Positions 1 through 11,508 of a stretch of 64,000 bases of DNA are shown piece after piece; within the stretch, counting starts at the first letter, position 1, and each line of letters starts with the position of its first letter. Location: assembly GCF_031755915.1 (NCBI RefSeq), contig NC_083380.1:33751501-33815500 (forward strand), written 5' to 3'. The stretch is from Ziziphus jujuba (taxonomy: Eukaryota; Streptophyta; Magnoliopsida; Rosales; Rhamnaceae). The notes beneath the pieces are model-generated. The model saw nothing but the letters and a program-made list of their open reading frames with translations. It was not told the origin of the DNA and ran no database searches. The translations under genes and the position numbers were made by a program.

Positions 1-260
1 AATTTATATTCTGTTTTATGATATGTTTGGATTTATAATTAATTATCTTTTGAATGTACCAGAAATATTCATTAATTAAAGTTTAAAAACTCTATGTGGA
101 TATATATTTTAATATATAGTTGCCATGCTCTTGAAACTCTACATTAAAAATAAATATATAAAAAATAAACTAAAATAGAAATTGAAACAATAATTAATTA
201 GAGCAATAAATAATTTATCCAAATAATTAATATTATTAATATCCCTTGGGGACTAGGCAG

Positions 261-724
261 GTTTCAAAAGGGAACAGCTGAAGGTAATTCGCTTCGACAA
301 TGCGAGGACGCTAAAAATCTCCGGAGAACGACCATGGGACGACAACAACAAATGGAGCTTTTTTTGCAAACAAATCAAACTGGAAGAACCACCATTGGAC
401 GACAACAACAAATGGATTCGTTTTAGCAAACAAATCAAACTGGTCGACAACGTCAAAGTCAAAGACATTAGTTCCAAGTTCGCCGGAGGGATTCTCTCTG
501 TTGAGATGCCCAAGAAATCAGAGATTTTCTTCATTTCCCAGGTGTTCGAAGTCAGCCAAAAGGCGACGGAGAATGGATGGGGTTGGAGGTTGAAGAAGGA
601 TAAAAATATGGGCGTCAAAGTTGGGGTTGTGCTTGTGTTTTTGCTCCTGGGGTTTGGAATTTATGTGAAATGTTTACGTGGAAAGCCGTATGATCTTTGT
701 GCTATATTGAAAAGTAGTTGGTGA
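261..724 (+). CDS. RTM2-like HSP20-domain membrane protein, copy A, exon 2 (5' exon off window)
   Basis: This is the last exon of a two-exon gene whose first exon would lie left of base 1. It begins after the acceptor AG at 259-260 with the half codon that starts G-F-K-R-E-Q-L-K, exactly like exon 2 of copies B to E. It reads through the beta-strand motifs LKISGERP and GGILSVEMPKK to a C-terminal hydrophobic segment (VGVVLVFLLLGFGIYV), ending at TGA 722-724. Small HSP20/alpha-crystallin domains plus a membrane anchor typify plant RTM2 relatives, which act at membranes; the exact role here is inference. Two oddities: residues ERPWDDNNKW...KQIKL are duplicated in tandem, and the stop used by B is changed to a Lys codon, adding about a dozen residues. 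Bases 1-260 are intron. Function is unproven without exon 1. Confidence 0.75.
326..442 (+). repeat. In-frame tandem duplication in copy A HSP20 domain
   Basis: Bases 326-382 (57 bp, 19 codons) and 383-442 (60 bp, 20 codons) encode two versions of the same segment, each containing DDNNKW and ending KQIKL. Copies C, D and E carry it once; copy B carries the same duplication. It lies in the loop and strand region after the GERP motif. Confidence 0.9.
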
Positions 725-813
725 TATGTAAAAAATAGTGGGGTTCCAACTATATTTGGTGCGTATATGAAATGTGTAAAAAACCTTTTATGAACGAAGG
801 TTTGAGGTGCTTT

Positions 814-817
<4 letters not shown>

Positions 818-883
<66 letters not shown>
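818..883. repeat. (TA)n microsatellite in 3' flank of copy A
   Basis: About 32 TA units interrupt the conserved 3' flank of the HSP20-like unit. The same place in copy B holds only a few TA units, so the array expanded after duplication. The Copia insertion starts 6 bp further on. Confidence 0.95.
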
Positions 884-886
<3 letters not shown>

Positions 887-888
887 AT

Positions 889-1315
889 TGTTACGGAATT
901 GGGAGAAAAACAAATAGCAACGGAAACAAAGAAAGCGAAGAACAAACACACAATTAACGTGGAAACCCTTGACGGGAAAAACCACGGGCAGGGAGAAGCA
1001 AATCCAATATCGAAAGATTGGTACAAAAGGTGAGCCTGACTGCGCGATACCTTCTAAAACCCTAATTTCAGCCGAAAACCAAAAATATATAGTACATAAG
1101 AAACCCTAAAATTGAACAGGTCCATACCGCAGGGGCGCTACCCCCGCACCCCCGTCAGGCTCAATGGTGGGCTACGATCTCGGGCCTATCGGCCCGAGAC
1201 CTCCGCTTCCACCACAGAGCCCCAAATTTTTCTCCAAAATTTAGTTTTACCAAATGGGTCGCACCGCGAGCTTTTCGGGTCGGATCAACAAGAATTCGGA
1301 TCACAAACTCTAACA
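889..1315 (-). repeat. 3' LTR of the - strand Copia element
   Basis: 427 bp. On the + strand it opens TGTTACGGAATTGG and closes CAAACTCTAACA, so on the element strand it is TG...CA. It aligns over its whole length with the 433-bp LTRs at 42016 and 46591. It contains the palindrome at 1176-1201, here with one mismatched pair. Confidence 0.92.
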
Positions 1316-1422
1316 ATCTCCACCTTGACACAAATTCCATATAAGGAAAGAAAAAACATACAAAACTCCAATCTTCGATAAAAGTTGCCATCCTCTTCCA
1401 CAAAAACCCCTAAAGGCAAAGC

Positions 1423-4400
1423 TCAACAACAAACACCAACCAAGTCCAAGCAATGCTCAAACTTGGCTACTGGAAGTGCCTTGGTCATCATGTCAGCAGG
1501 ATTATCATGAGTACTCACCTTGCTGACAACAATATCTCCACGAGCAATAACATCACGTACAAAATGATACCGAACATCTATATGTTTTGTCCTCTCGTGA
1601 AACATCTGATCCTTAGTGAGATAGATAGCACTCTGACTATCACAATTGATGACCGTACTCTCCTGCTCAGAGCTCAACTTACCTATCAACGCCCTTAACC
1701 AAATAGCTTCTTTCACCGCTTCAGCTATAGCCATATATTCAGCTTCTGTAGTTGATAGTGCAACTGTTGCTTGCAAAACAGACTTCCAACTGATAGAAGT
1801 ATCTCCAAGAGTAAATACATAACCAGTAGTGGACCTCCTTCTATCAAGGTCCCCAGCAAAATCTGCATCAACATATCCACGTACACCCTCCTTACTTCCA
1901 CCAAACTCTAAACAAGTGTTAGTAGTGCCTCTCAAGTACCTTAGAATCCATTTGACAGCTTGCCAGTGTTGTTTGCCAGGATTAGCCATATACCGGCTCA
2001 CAACACTAACAGCATGTGCAATGTCAGGACGGGTACACACCATAGCATACATCAAACTACCAACAGCACTAGAATAAGGAACATGTGACATATACTCAAT
2101 GTCTCTATCCGACTGTGGTGACATATCAGCAGACAATCTAAAATGAGTAGCTAATGGAGTACTTACAGGTTTAGCGTTCTTCATTCCAAAACGCTCCAGA
2201 ACTTTCTCAACAAAAGATCTTTGAGTCAAGAAAAGTTTACCTGCAGATCTATCTATCTCAATCTCCATACCAAGAATCTTCTTTGCCGCTCCCAAATCTT
2301 TCATCTCAAATTCACCACTCAATTCTGCTTTCAATCTGTTGATATCGGATTTCTTCTTGGCCACTATCAGCATATCATCAACATAAAGCAACAAATAGAT
2401 AAATGAGCCATCTTCCAACTTCCTAAAATACACACAGCTATCATATTGGCTTCTAGAATAGCCATGGCTAAACATAAACCCATCAAACCGCTTGTACCAC
2501 TGACGAGGGGATTGCTTCAAACCATACAAGGACCTTTTCAACAAACACACATGATCATCTTTTCCTTCAACCTCGAAACCTTCGGGTTGCTGCATATAAA
2601 TTGTCTCCTCAAGCTCACCATGCAAGAAAGCGGTCTTCACATCTAGTTGCTCCAACTCTAAATCATGCATAGCAACTAGCGCTAACAAAGCACGAATAGA
2701 AGTATGTTTAACGACAGGGGAAAATATATCATTAAAATCAACTCCCTGTACCTGTGAATACCCCTTCGCTACTAAACATGCTTTGTACCTCGCATCTTCA
2801 ACACCAGGAATGCCTTCTTTCTTTTTGTAGACCCACTTGCATCCCACAATCTTCTTACCCTCTGGAGGTAATGCTAACTCCCAAGTGTGGTTCTTATGAA
2901 GCGACTCCACCTCTTCCTGCATAGCAATTAACCACTTTGCAGAATCCTCACATGAGATGGCTTCATAATAGTTGCAATGATCACTGGGACTCTCGATCTC
3001 TTGTGCTGTAACACAAGCAAAAGTGACATAGTCTGCTAAACTAGAGGGCTTCTTGATCTCCCTGCGAGGTCTATCCTTGGCAATCGAATGCTCCTGCACC
3101 TCCTCAATTCTCTCTTCTTCCACATGAGTGGGTGTCTCAAATCGGCCTGAAACTGAACCATTCTGTGAAGTACTTACTTCCTCCACCCTAAACTCCACCT
3201 GCTTTGGCATACTGTCTGAAACAACGAGCTCCTTTTTCGGATGCAGCATTGCCATCTCATCAAACACAACATCCCTGCTAATCACAACCTTAGATGACTT
3301 TGGATCAGGAAGCCAAACTCTGTATCCTTTTACACCCTGCGGGTAACCAAGAAATATGCCCTTCTTCGATCTAGGCTCAAGCTTACCATCATTAACATGA
3401 ACATAGGCAGGGCATCCAAACACCTTCAAATCTAAATAATTAGCAGGTTTTCCAGACCATACCTCTTCAGGAGTCTTGCAATCGATTGCTGCAGATGGAG
3501 AACGATTCACTAAGTAGCAAGCTGTAGCAGCTGCTTCTGCCCAAAATTCCTGTGCTAACCCAGAATTTGACAGCATGCATCGGACTTTCTCCATAAGAGT
3601 TCTATTCATCCGCTCAGCCACACCATTTTGCTGCGGAGTTCCTCTAACTGTGAGATGTCTAACAATCCCTTCGTTTCTACAAAACTCATTGAAAACACCA
3701 TCACAGAACTCCAATCCATTATCTGTACGAAGGCGCTTAACCCTTCTTTCCGTCTGCTTCTCTACCAAAGCTTTCCATTGCTTGAAGATAGCAAATACGT
3801 CATTCTTGTGCTTCAGAAAATATACCCAGACCTTCCTGGAGAAATCATCAATGAAGGTCAACATATATCTGCCACCACCCTTAGAAGCAGTACGTGCGGG
3901 GCCCCAAAGATCTGAATGAATGTAGTCTAGAGTACCTTTGGTTTTGTGAATTCTAGTACTGAAGCTAACTCTCTTCTGCTTCCCAAACACACAATGTTCA
4001 CAAAACTCCAACTTCGAGATACTCCGATCACCAAGCAAACTCCGTTTGCTCAACATCGCCAAACCTTTCTCACTCATATGGCCCAATCTCATATGCCACA
4101 AACGAGTAATATCCGAATCTGACATGGACACTGAAACAGCAGCCGACCCCATTACCACAGAACCCTGTAGCCTGTATAATGTACCAACCAGGCTAGCTTT
4201 CATCACCACCAAAGCACCCTTCAGAACCCTCAAAACTCCACCTCCACCAGAAAAAGAACAACCAAACTTGTCCAAAGCAGATAAAGAAATTAAATTTTTA
4301 GACATATCTGGAACGTGACGTACCTCAGATAGTGTTCTGATAATTCCATCATGCATCTTCACCCTTACAGTTCCAATGCCGATGACACAGCAAGGATGAT

Positions 4401-4494
4401 CATCTCCCATCAGCACAACACCTTTATCCACCGGAACATAAGAAGAGAACCAATCCCTATGGAGACAGATGTGAAACGAACAGGCTGAATCCAA
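1423..4494 (-). CDS. Copia pol polyprotein (protease-integrase-RT-RNase H)
   Basis: Open for 1,023 codons from the first Met after a stop. Visible domains: protease motif at the start (LDSACS, with Ala where Gly is usual), a GAG-pre-integrase zinc finger with H134, H139, C165 and C168, an integrase core with D195, D258 and E294 (35-residue D-E spacing), a reverse transcriptase with the YVDD box, and a C-terminal RNase H ([17 protein letters not shown]). In Copia elements gag and pol are normally one frame; here a TGA at 4498-4500 separates them where the sister element has TGG. The 1,023-codon frame is otherwise undamaged. One noticeable change is Cys for Arg in the RT strand that reads KARLVAKG in the sister copy. 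Mobility would need readthrough of the stop and a restored 5' LTR, so it is probably immobile by itself. Confidence 0.93.
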   Translation of the reverse strand: MDSACSFHICLHRDWFSSYVPVDKGVVLMGDDHPCCVIGIGTVRVKMHDGIIRTLSEVRHVPDMSKNLISLSALDKFGCSFSGGGGVLRVLKGALVVMKASLVGTLYRLQGSVVMGSAAVSVSMSDSDITRLWHMRLGHMSEKGLAMLSKRSLLGDRSISKLEFCEHCVFGKQKRVSFSTRIHKTKGTLDYIHSDLWGPARTASKGGGRYMLTFIDDFSRKVWVYFLKHKNDVFAIFKQWKALVEKQTERRVKRLRTDNGLEFCDGVFNEFCRNEGIVRHLTVRGTPQQNGVAERMNRTLMEKVRCMLSNSGLAQEFWAEAAATACYLVNRSPSAAIDCKTPEEVWSGKPANYLDLKVFGCPAYVHVNDGKLEPRSKKGIFLGYPQGVKGYRVWLPDPKSSKVVISRDVVFDEMAMLHPKKELVVSDSMPKQVEFRVEEVSTSQNGSVSGRFETPTHVEEERIEEVQEHSIAKDRPRREIKKPSSLADYVTFACVTAQEIESPSDHCNYYEAISCEDSAKWLIAMQEEVESLHKNHTWELALPPEGKKIVGCKWVYKKKEGIPGVEDARYKACLVAKGYSQVQGVDFNDIFSPVVKHTSIRALLALVAMHDLELEQLDVKTAFLHGELEETIYMQQPEGFEVEGKDDHVCLLKRSLYGLKQSPRQWYKRFDGFMFSHGYSRSQYDSCVYFRKLEDGSFIYLLLYVDDMLIVAKKKSDINRLKAELSGEFEMKDLGAAKKILGMEIEIDRSAGKLFLTQRSFVEKVLERFGMKNAKPVSTPLATHFRLSADMSPQSDRDIEYMSHVPYSSAVGSLMYAMVCTRPDIAHAVSVVSRYMANPGKQHWQAVKWILRYLRGTTNTCLEFGGSKEGVRGYVDADFAGDLDRRRSTTGYVFTLGDTSISWKSVLQATVALSTTEAEYMAIAEAVKEAIWLRALIGKLSSEQESTVINCDSQSAIYLTKDQMFHERTKHIDVRYHFVRDVIARGDIVVSKVSTHDNPADMMTKALPVAKFEHCLDLVGVCC

Positions 4495-4497
4495 AAT

Positions 4498-5367
4498 TCA
4501 TCCCTGCTTGCCCGAACTATCCTCAGTCACTGAATAAACATCTCCATCTTCAATTTCCTCATGTGCGACACTGGCTTCGGCATGTTCCTTACTCTTTTCA
4601 TTATTTTTATTCTGAAGCTTACGACATTCAGTTTTGATGTGCCCCTTTTTCTTACAGTAGTGACAAATAAGGTTTCTGAACCTTGACTTCGATCTTGGCC
4701 GACTACCACCAATGTTATTTTGATCTCTAGATGATGTTCTACCTCTAACAATCAAACCCTCTCCTCCGGAACTCCCAAAATTATTGTTATCCGAACTGCT
4801 GGTCAACTCCTTATCAAACAACTCCTTAGAATATAAAGAAGCTTTCACGTCCTCCAATTTTAGGGTTTTATTACTGTAAATCAAAGTCTCCCAAAAATTT
4901 TTATACGATGGAGGTAAGGAACGCAGTAGCATTAGGGCCTGATCTTCATCATCATATTTAATGTCCATGTTCGCCAGATCCAACAAAATAGTAGAAAAAT
5001 CATCTATGTGAGTTTTAATAGATGTACCTTCAACCATAGAAAGGGTGTATAGACGGTGCTTCGCAATCAGTTTCGTTGTGAGATTCTTTGTGATGTACAA
5101 AGATTCCAACTTGTCCCATAAGTCCTTTGTTGTCTTCTGATCAAGGACCTCCCTCAAAACTTCATTGGACAAGCATAGCTGAATGGTGGATAGGGCACGC
5201 TCATCAACCTCGGCTTTCTTTTCGGCATCCCATGAAGACGGCATCTGTTCCTTGCCAACCAACGCCTTGTGTAAACCGTTCTGTGTCAAAATCGCCTTCA
5301 TCTTGACTTGCCACATGGAGAAACTCATGTTGCGCTCAAATTTCTCAATGTCGAACTTTGTTGCCAT
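4498..5367 (-). CDS. Copia gag (capsid and zinc knuckle)
   Basis: 289 codons from ATG at 5365-5367, the start conserved in the sister element; the open frame extends 17 codons upstream but without a matching Met. It begins MATKFDIEKFERNMSFSMWQ, a typical Copia gag_2/UBN2 capsid start, and ends with an intact CCHC zinc knuckle (C-x2-C-x4-H-x4-C, seen as CHYCKKKGHIKTEC) that binds RNA. The frame stops at TGA 4498-4500, immediately before the protease. Confidence 0.92.
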   Translation of the reverse strand: MATKFDIEKFERNMSFSMWQVKMKAILTQNGLHKALVGKEQMPSSWDAEKKAEVDERALSTIQLCLSNEVLREVLDQKTTKDLWDKLESLYITKNLTTKLIAKHRLYTLSMVEGTSIKTHIDDFSTILLDLANMDIKYDDEDQALMLLRSLPPSYKNFWETLIYSNKTLKLEDVKASLYSKELFDKELTSSSDNNNFGSSGGEGLIVRGRTSSRDQNNIGGSRPRSKSRFRNLICHYCKKKGHIKTECRKLQNKNNEKSKEHAEASVAHEEIEDGDVYSVTEDSSGKQG

Positions 5368-5405
5368 GATCGAAGAAAAAAAAAAATCCCAAATAGATCG
5401 ACGCG

Positions 5406-5417
5406 GCTCTGATACCA
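5406..5417 (-). other. Primer-binding site (initiator tRNA-Met)
   Basis: Reverse complement reads TGGTATCAGAGC, the usual match to the 3' end of initiator tRNA-Met in plant LTR retrotransposons. It lies 2 bp inside the 5' LTR edge. Confidence 0.9.
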
Positions 5418-5419
5418 CT

Positions 5420-5477
5420 TGTTACGGAATTGGGAGAAAAACAAATAGCAACAGAAACAAAGAAAGCGAAGAACAAA
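5420..5477 (-). repeat. Truncated 5' LTR remnant (58 bp)
   Basis: Bases from TGTTACGG to GAACAAA match the first 58 bp of the left LTR (889 onward) with one change; then the sequence switches to the HSP20-unit 3' flank. The last four bases CAAA are also present in the host sequence at the junction, suggesting deletion by microhomology. Confidence 0.88.
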
Positions 5478-7545
5478 TTTCAATTCATGCATGAAGGGGA
5501 GAACAGATTTTATGCTGGGATTTTTTCAATATTTATAGATTTGCATCGTAGTAATTATGCTACAGAATTAGTTTAATGTATATGAATTTCTTGTACCTTT
5601 TTATTTTTTTCTTATTATGGTTTGGAAACAGATGCTTAGGCAATTTGTTAATTGTCTTCTTATAATTACATGTAGAAATATGGTTATTAGATTATTTAGT
5701 TTTAATGCCTGCAATTATTTGTACCAGGGTATTATCCACACATGCATTAGTTCACAAACTCTATACATAAAGTGCTGTTTTGCTAAGAGATGATTAAATT
5801 TTTTAATATTTTAGATAATATTTCATTTACACCCTTAAAGTTTAGGATAAATGCGAAACATCTTTCATATTTTAATAAAACATCTACATCCTTAGTGGGA
5901 AACTAAATTACTTTTATACTCTTAGTAAAATTAAATTAATTTTACATGCCTAATTATTATTAATATTATTATTTTGCAAAAAAATCATTTTTTGATGATT
6001 TTGAAAAAATTAATTTGAATATTTGAAAGTTTTGTTAATCTATATTTTTAATTAATTTTGTTTAAATTATGTGATAATTTTTCATTTTTTTGAAATACTG
6101 TAATAATTTTAATCGTATAAGCTTTTTAAACTATTTTCGAATATTTAGTATAGTTTCAAATAATTCTTGTCTTTTTTGAAAATATCATTATTACCCTACT
6201 GTTAGTTGCTTTACATTCAAATTAACATAAGGATAAATTGCAACTACACCATCTGAAATCATCAAATGCATTGGGAAGCACACTTTGGCTTTCTTCTTTT
6301 CCATTTGAGATCTCTGTCTCATCTTTCCCTCGGGCTCATTTTGTTGAGAAACCCCTTAAAAAAAATAAAAAGAAAAAAAAAATCCTCCTTTCCTAATTCC
6401 TTAATCAGTCAAGCATTCTCTCTTTAGTTCTATGAATTAGAGATGGGCGCAAATAGAATTAAACTGACCAAAAAAATCGAACCAAACTGGTTTAGCTCAA
6501 TTGGATTTGATTTTTTGTTTATAATTGGTTCGATTCAAGTTTGGATTAAAAATAACCCAAATCAAATTGATATATATTACATAATTTTTGTTATTTTATT
6601 ATAATTAATTATTATAATATTTTTTATAATTAATTATATTTTAATATTTTTAGATTATTTAATTAAATATATTAATAATATTAAATTCAAATCATTAAAA
6701 ATATATATTTTAAAATATTATTATAAAATTTTAAAAATTATTATGAAATTAACAATTATTAAAGTATTCAACCTAGCGGAATTGAACCGAACAGAATCGA
6801 ACAAAATCAATTCGATTTGGCCTTTTTTTTTTTTCTGTAATTTGGTTTGGTTCAATTCAATTTGCAAAAGTAAAAAATAAAAAACTCAACCGAACCTAAG
6901 CCCACCCTTACTATGAACTATATGGCCACGACTACCAACATAGAAAAGGATTTCCGTTGGTCTTCTAGGCAGGTATGATGTATTTTCTTTTTGGTTTGTA
7001 TTTTTCATAGTTGCTTTTATGGGTTTCTTTGGTTGCTTTTTTTTTTTTTTTCTTTCTTTCTTTCTTTCTTTGCTCTTTCTTTTCCCTTTTTTCTTTCCCT
7101 CTTTGGATTTTTTTTTTCTTTTTTGCTAAGTTTTTATGATTAGCAATGAGACTATTCCATTGAGTTTTGGGTTTTCTATTGTTGATTTAGAAATACTTTT
7201 TGTTGTTTCAATTCTCAGCTTTTTTTTTTTTTTTGCCCCCCCTTTTTGGTTCAAAAATTTGTTGAGATTCATTTTCTTTCAAAGATTTGCTGGGAATTAT
7301 GGTTTCAAATAAGTGGTTTATAAGTTTGAAAGCGAAATAATTGAAGGTAATGATAAATTGATTTTACTGCAATTTTTTTTTATAAATTATACTTTTTTTT
7401 TTTTTGCCTTTTTAGGTTTTAATGACAAAAGCAGGTTGATGTGAGCTATTAGAGTTCCAAGTGCAAATGAGAGAGAGAAGAGAACCATATATAGCTTTTG
7501 GATACTAATTGGTGTTTGTAAACGATTTCTTGATTTCATTAAATT
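5478..7545. other. AT-rich intergenic region with 3' flank of copy A
   Basis: Bases 5478 to about 5815 continue the conserved 3' flank of the HSP20-like unit (CATGCATGAAGG, TGCTGGGATTTTTTC, ATTATCCACACATGCATTAG). The rest is AT-rich DNA without a supported gene, holding a MITE (6438-6910) and poly-T/CTTT tracts near 7040-7090. The PPR pseudogene expected here from the other repeat units is missing. Confidence 0.7.
6438..6910. mobile_element. hAT-type MITE (473 bp)
   Basis: Ends are imperfect inverted repeats: TAGAGATGGGCG at the left and the complement TAAGGGTGGGCT at the right. It is flanked by 8-bp direct repeats CTATGAAT (6430-6437) and CTATGAAC (6911-6918), seven of eight identical, the duplication length made by hAT transposases. 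Both halves carry runs of GGTTCGGTT-type sequence in opposite orientation, typical of this MITE type. There is no coding capacity. A fragment of a relative lies at 20762-20937. Confidence 0.75.
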
Positions 7546-10405
7546 TGTCAGGACCCATCCAAAATTCCTCACCGAAACCTTAGATAAGCCCTGATCCCAG
7601 GGAAATCCTACCGGACCCTCCAATGGAAAATACGGCAGAACCTCTCCTAAAGTTTGGACTTATCACAACTTTCCTGCACTGAAAACACACTTCTAAATTC
7701 ATCCCCTTATTCCTCCCACAAACTACAAGTTGATTCCACAAATTTATAGCACTCCAAATGAATAACAGTAATCCAATGCATAATTGATACATAAATATCC
7801 GAGACAGTATACAGAGCTTCATGAAGTACTATTAAGTATAGAATACAACAAGGATGAAAGAAATATTACAATTGAAATAAATGAAGACAAAGGTAACTTC
7901 TCGAACTGAGACAGCGACGGAGATTAGGTTCGCTTCCGAAGAACGTCTACCACCCCTTGCACCTAAGGGAACGGAATTTAAAAAATATGAGATGCTAATC
8001 ATTTCAGTGAGTGACCCTATCTACTGTATACTTTTAATATTAATAATATAACAAATAAAGAAATTTAATTAATACCAACAATTAAATAGATAAATAAATA
8101 ATAAATAATTGAAAGTAATAATTTCACTCAAAACCCTCACTATTCACTCCGTTGGAAATGTTTCCTTTTTAAAACATTTTCACAAAATCCGTTATTTGTA
8201 TTTTCCAAAAACCAAGGGATCAATTAATTTAATAAACAATAAATAAATACCCCAAATATAAAAAAAAATGTAATACAATATAATAAATAATTTTTGAACA
8301 CTTTGGGGTTTGAAATTTGTATCTGAAAATTTTATACTTGATGCACCACACCATATACCAGTGATGCTCTCCGATACCCAGCGTCCCGAGCACCGACTGG
8401 CAGGGAGGTTAAAGAGAGAAACTTGCATACGGCGCTTCGACGTCCTGACAGCGCCGCTGCTGAAACCGTCATCCCAGCCACGGAGGGGGGCGGCTATGGG
8501 CACTATATAAAACTTACTTGCCCTCGGTCCAATGGAAACTCACGGGAGACATAATAACTTGCGCACTAATCCACATATACAGCCAGAACACCAATACTGT
8601 ATGAGTGCGTCTAAAACCAATTATTAAATTTCTTATTACCGTACCGATTTTCCAAAAATCACTGTGGAAAATATACCAGTTTTCAAATTCACCATCCCAC
8701 ATTTTCCTTTAACATTTCCGGTACGAAACCATCGATAACGATATACAAATAATTTATCTCGTAGCACAAAGTCCATCAAATAATATTCCACAGGCATAAT
8801 TATCAAATTTAAAACTACCAATTTAAACAAATATTTTCCTTAAAATATTTAAACCAATTATGCCCAAAAAATAATATAAAAATCCAAACACAATTAATTA
8901 ATGAAAATACTTGTTCATGTGTAATAAATACAATTAAATCACAATAATAAAAATTGGGGATTTCTTAATAACCCAAAATTCCGTTTAGTACCAATAAACA
9001 TATACGTACTTATAAAATAATATTTTTCCACAATTATAATTAAATTTCCACCACATGAGCATAATTCCATATATCAATTTAACACCAAATAAATATAATT
9101 AATTACCCCAAAATAGTTTTAAAGGTGGGTCACTCACCTTGAGCATGTATACCAATCAAGATCCTCAGTAGGATCAACTCTACTACCCACATGTGCACCT
9201 AAAACATCCACAATACACCAAACCAAATATATTAATATTTTAATCGGGTAACACCTAAATGGGTACCCGGAGAGCGAACACAAACGACAACCAAAATTGA
9301 TGAGTAATATACCAAATCGAAGCTTGAGTGACGAGGATCACGGATCCGGTCTTACTTCCCGGATATCGGACCCGAGGTGGCCGGAATCTCGCCGGAAAGC
9401 TTTCGGGATTCAACTCTTCGATTCTCTCAAATCATCTCGAATTGGAGGAAAAGGACACCGGATTTGGATTCAGGGGGTTGGAATTCGTGGAGAGGGACCG
9501 GAGACGGCACTGGGTACTCGCCGGAATAGGGATTTCTCCGGCGAGCCGTCGCGGTCACTGGCAACCGTCGCCGCTGCCGGCGCGTGCTGTGGCTAGCGGC
9601 TGAGAGTTTTTGGGGATTTTGTAGATCGGAGGGAGAGGGTCTCAACGGTACTGACGGTGACAAGAACGGAGGCCGGAATGTGGAGATCTCGACAGTTGAA
9701 GGAATCGACGCCGCCGCCCGAAAAAGTCCCGATCCGGGCTCATCGCCGATAGGTTGGCCGTGAAATTTTGGGGTTTGGCTGGGAATGGGGAGGCGCTCCT
9801 GTCTGGCCAGCACGTGTGGCAAGAATCGGCCGGAAAATTTCACAACTCCGGTGGCCGGCGATTTTCTCTCTCCCTCTCTCTCTTCTCTCTCTCTTTCTCT
9901 CTCCTCCCCCGTCGTTTTGCCAAATAAAAGCCACCGTGGGTGATACTGTTCACCCATATGAACCTCTCAGACATTGACACGTGGCATCACTGTGCACTTA
10001 AGCCAGATATAATAAAATATTATGGTATTCGGAAAACTTCACATGTCCATAACTTTTTAACCAGATGTCCAATTTAAGCGTGCCGCTAGTCTATAAATTC
10101 GTATCGACGAGTACTTTACAACCATATGAAAGTCAAAACAAAATTATACAACTATAAAAAGTCAACTCCCGGCACCTTTTGGACAGTTTGCACGTCACCT
10201 TTTTTGGCCCATAACTTCCAAACCGTTGCTCCGATTTCGACGTGCTACTAATCTACGAACTCGGGGCATCATGTACTTCACCATGGTACCATGGTCAATT
10301 AGAAATTTCAGCTGGAACAAAAAGTCAACTTTTGACCCACTAAGTCAACGGTCAATCTCGGTCAACATGCAAAAATTCTGATATAGTTTGGGATGGGGTG
10401 TTACA
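7546..10405 (-). mobile_element. Solo LTR of a Ty3/Gypsy family, - strand (2.86 kb)
   Basis: On the + strand it opens TGTCAGGACCC and closes GGGGTGTTACA; on its own strand it is TGTAACACCC...GGGTCCTGACA, the same ends as the LTRs at 28380, 31989, 36491, 50789 and 54091. It is flanked by a perfect 5-bp duplication AAATT (7541-7545 and 10406-10410) with no internal element sequence, so it arose by LTR-LTR recombination. Its GC-rich part (9300-9960) produces spurious open frames and ends in a CT-rich tract. Confidence 0.92.
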
Positions 10406-11112
10406 AAATTTCTTTAGTGTCCATTTGGTAAGAGTATAACAATGGATTTCATTAAATAATTTAGTTTTAAGTATTTTTTAAATTAATTATTTGGGTTTAT
10501 GATTTCGGATAATTACTCTTAATGTTTATTGGGCCAAAAAAAATATTTCCTGTAATTTTTTTTTTATAAAAAAAGGGTTGAATTGTGGATAAACATTAAA
10601 ATTAAACCTTAAAAAAGGTTTGGTCTTGTGGATAAAAATTTGTTTTATTTATTTATTTTCATGGGATTTGTTTTATTATTTTTATCAATTCCAAATCTTA
10701 AATATATATATACATATATTCATTTTTTTGTTTTCTTATATAATTGATTATTATTACATAGTTGTTTAGTATTAACTTCATAATATCTTTTTTTTCAAAA
10801 TAAATATCATAATATTTATCTTTTCAAAAAAAATCATAATATTTACAATTTACAATTTAATTATTGTTTTGGTTAACTGATTATTGATTTAATTAAATAA
10901 ATTAAAGAGATAATAGTATATTGTTTGACAAAAAACCATCTGAAACAAAATAATTATTTTTGTTATAATTTTCTCTTATTTTATTAATAAAGTATTGAGG
11001 GCATTATGGTCTTTATATTTTTTTGGATGGTAAAAGTAATGGCACGTTAAAAATAAAGGGTGATTATGAAATGTCAGAAAATTAATATAGACTCTTTATT
11101 AGGGATATCAAT
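10406..11112. other. AT-rich intergenic region, nothing recognised
   Basis: Low-complexity AT DNA with several runs of A or T. No open frame of interest and no repeat of known type. Homology to the promoters of the HSP20-like array begins at about 11113. Confidence 0.6.
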
Positions 11113-11420
11113 TAAAAAATTAATTATAGAGAAACTCATTTTATAAAATATTAAATTATGTAAGGCATTTGGAAGTACATTGAAGACGAAATAAAAGCGT
11201 ACTTCTATTCCTGTTCCGTGCAAAGAGGGAAAGGATAAGGATCTGTAAGCCTTACACTTCAAAAGAAAGAAAGACTTCCTAAACAGAGAAAGCAATCCTA
11301 AAACCCCCCAAAAATTCAAGGAAATAATTAAATTGAAAGGAAGAAAGATATATTCCCTAATTTTAATAAAGTGGGACAACCAATTAAAGAATGTTAGATT
11401 GTTAAGCCATTATTTTGCAA

Positions 11421-11427
11421 TATAAAA
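11421..11427 (+). promoter_or_regulatory. TATA box of HSP20-like copy B
   Basis: TATAAAA, 82 bp before the ATG at 11509, within a promoter stretch shared by copies C, D and E (conserved context TATAAAAACAGA). Transcription start is not known. Confidence 0.6.
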
Positions 11428-11508
11428 ACAGACATAAAATAGTCTTTGATTTACAAAGTCTATAGAAATATAAAAGATCATAAATACAGAATAAAATTAA
11501 GTTCTGTC

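Larger units (their letters stand above)
889..5477 (-). mobile_element. Ty1/Copia LTR retrotransposon, - strand, 5' LTR mostly deleted
   Basis: In element orientation it runs from a truncated 5' LTR (5420-5477) through the tRNA-Met primer site (5406-5417), gag (4498-5367) and pol (1423-4494) to a complete 3' LTR (889-1315). Order of domains (gag, protease, integrase, reverse transcriptase, RNase H) defines Copia. It is inserted in the 3' flank of HSP20-like copy A: the flank sequence seen after copies B and D resumes at about 5478. Because most of the 5' LTR is lost, there is no second copy of the target-site bases GTAAT (884-888). The element belongs to the same family as 42016-47023. Confidence 0.95.

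Noticed and set aside
661..1026. Frame with long Tyr-Ile repeat
   Set aside because: Translation of the (TA)n microsatellite on the opposite strand of copy A and the Copia LTR.
9427..9957. 176-codon - strand frame
   Set aside because: Inside the solo LTR 7546-10405; includes a CT microsatellite read as Arg/Glu; no domain.
11160..11240. Possible heat-shock elements (TTC/GAA repeats) in the HSP20-like promoters
   Set aside because: TTCTATTCCTGTTCC has three TTC units but not the alternating nGAAnnTTCn spacing, so it does not qualify.
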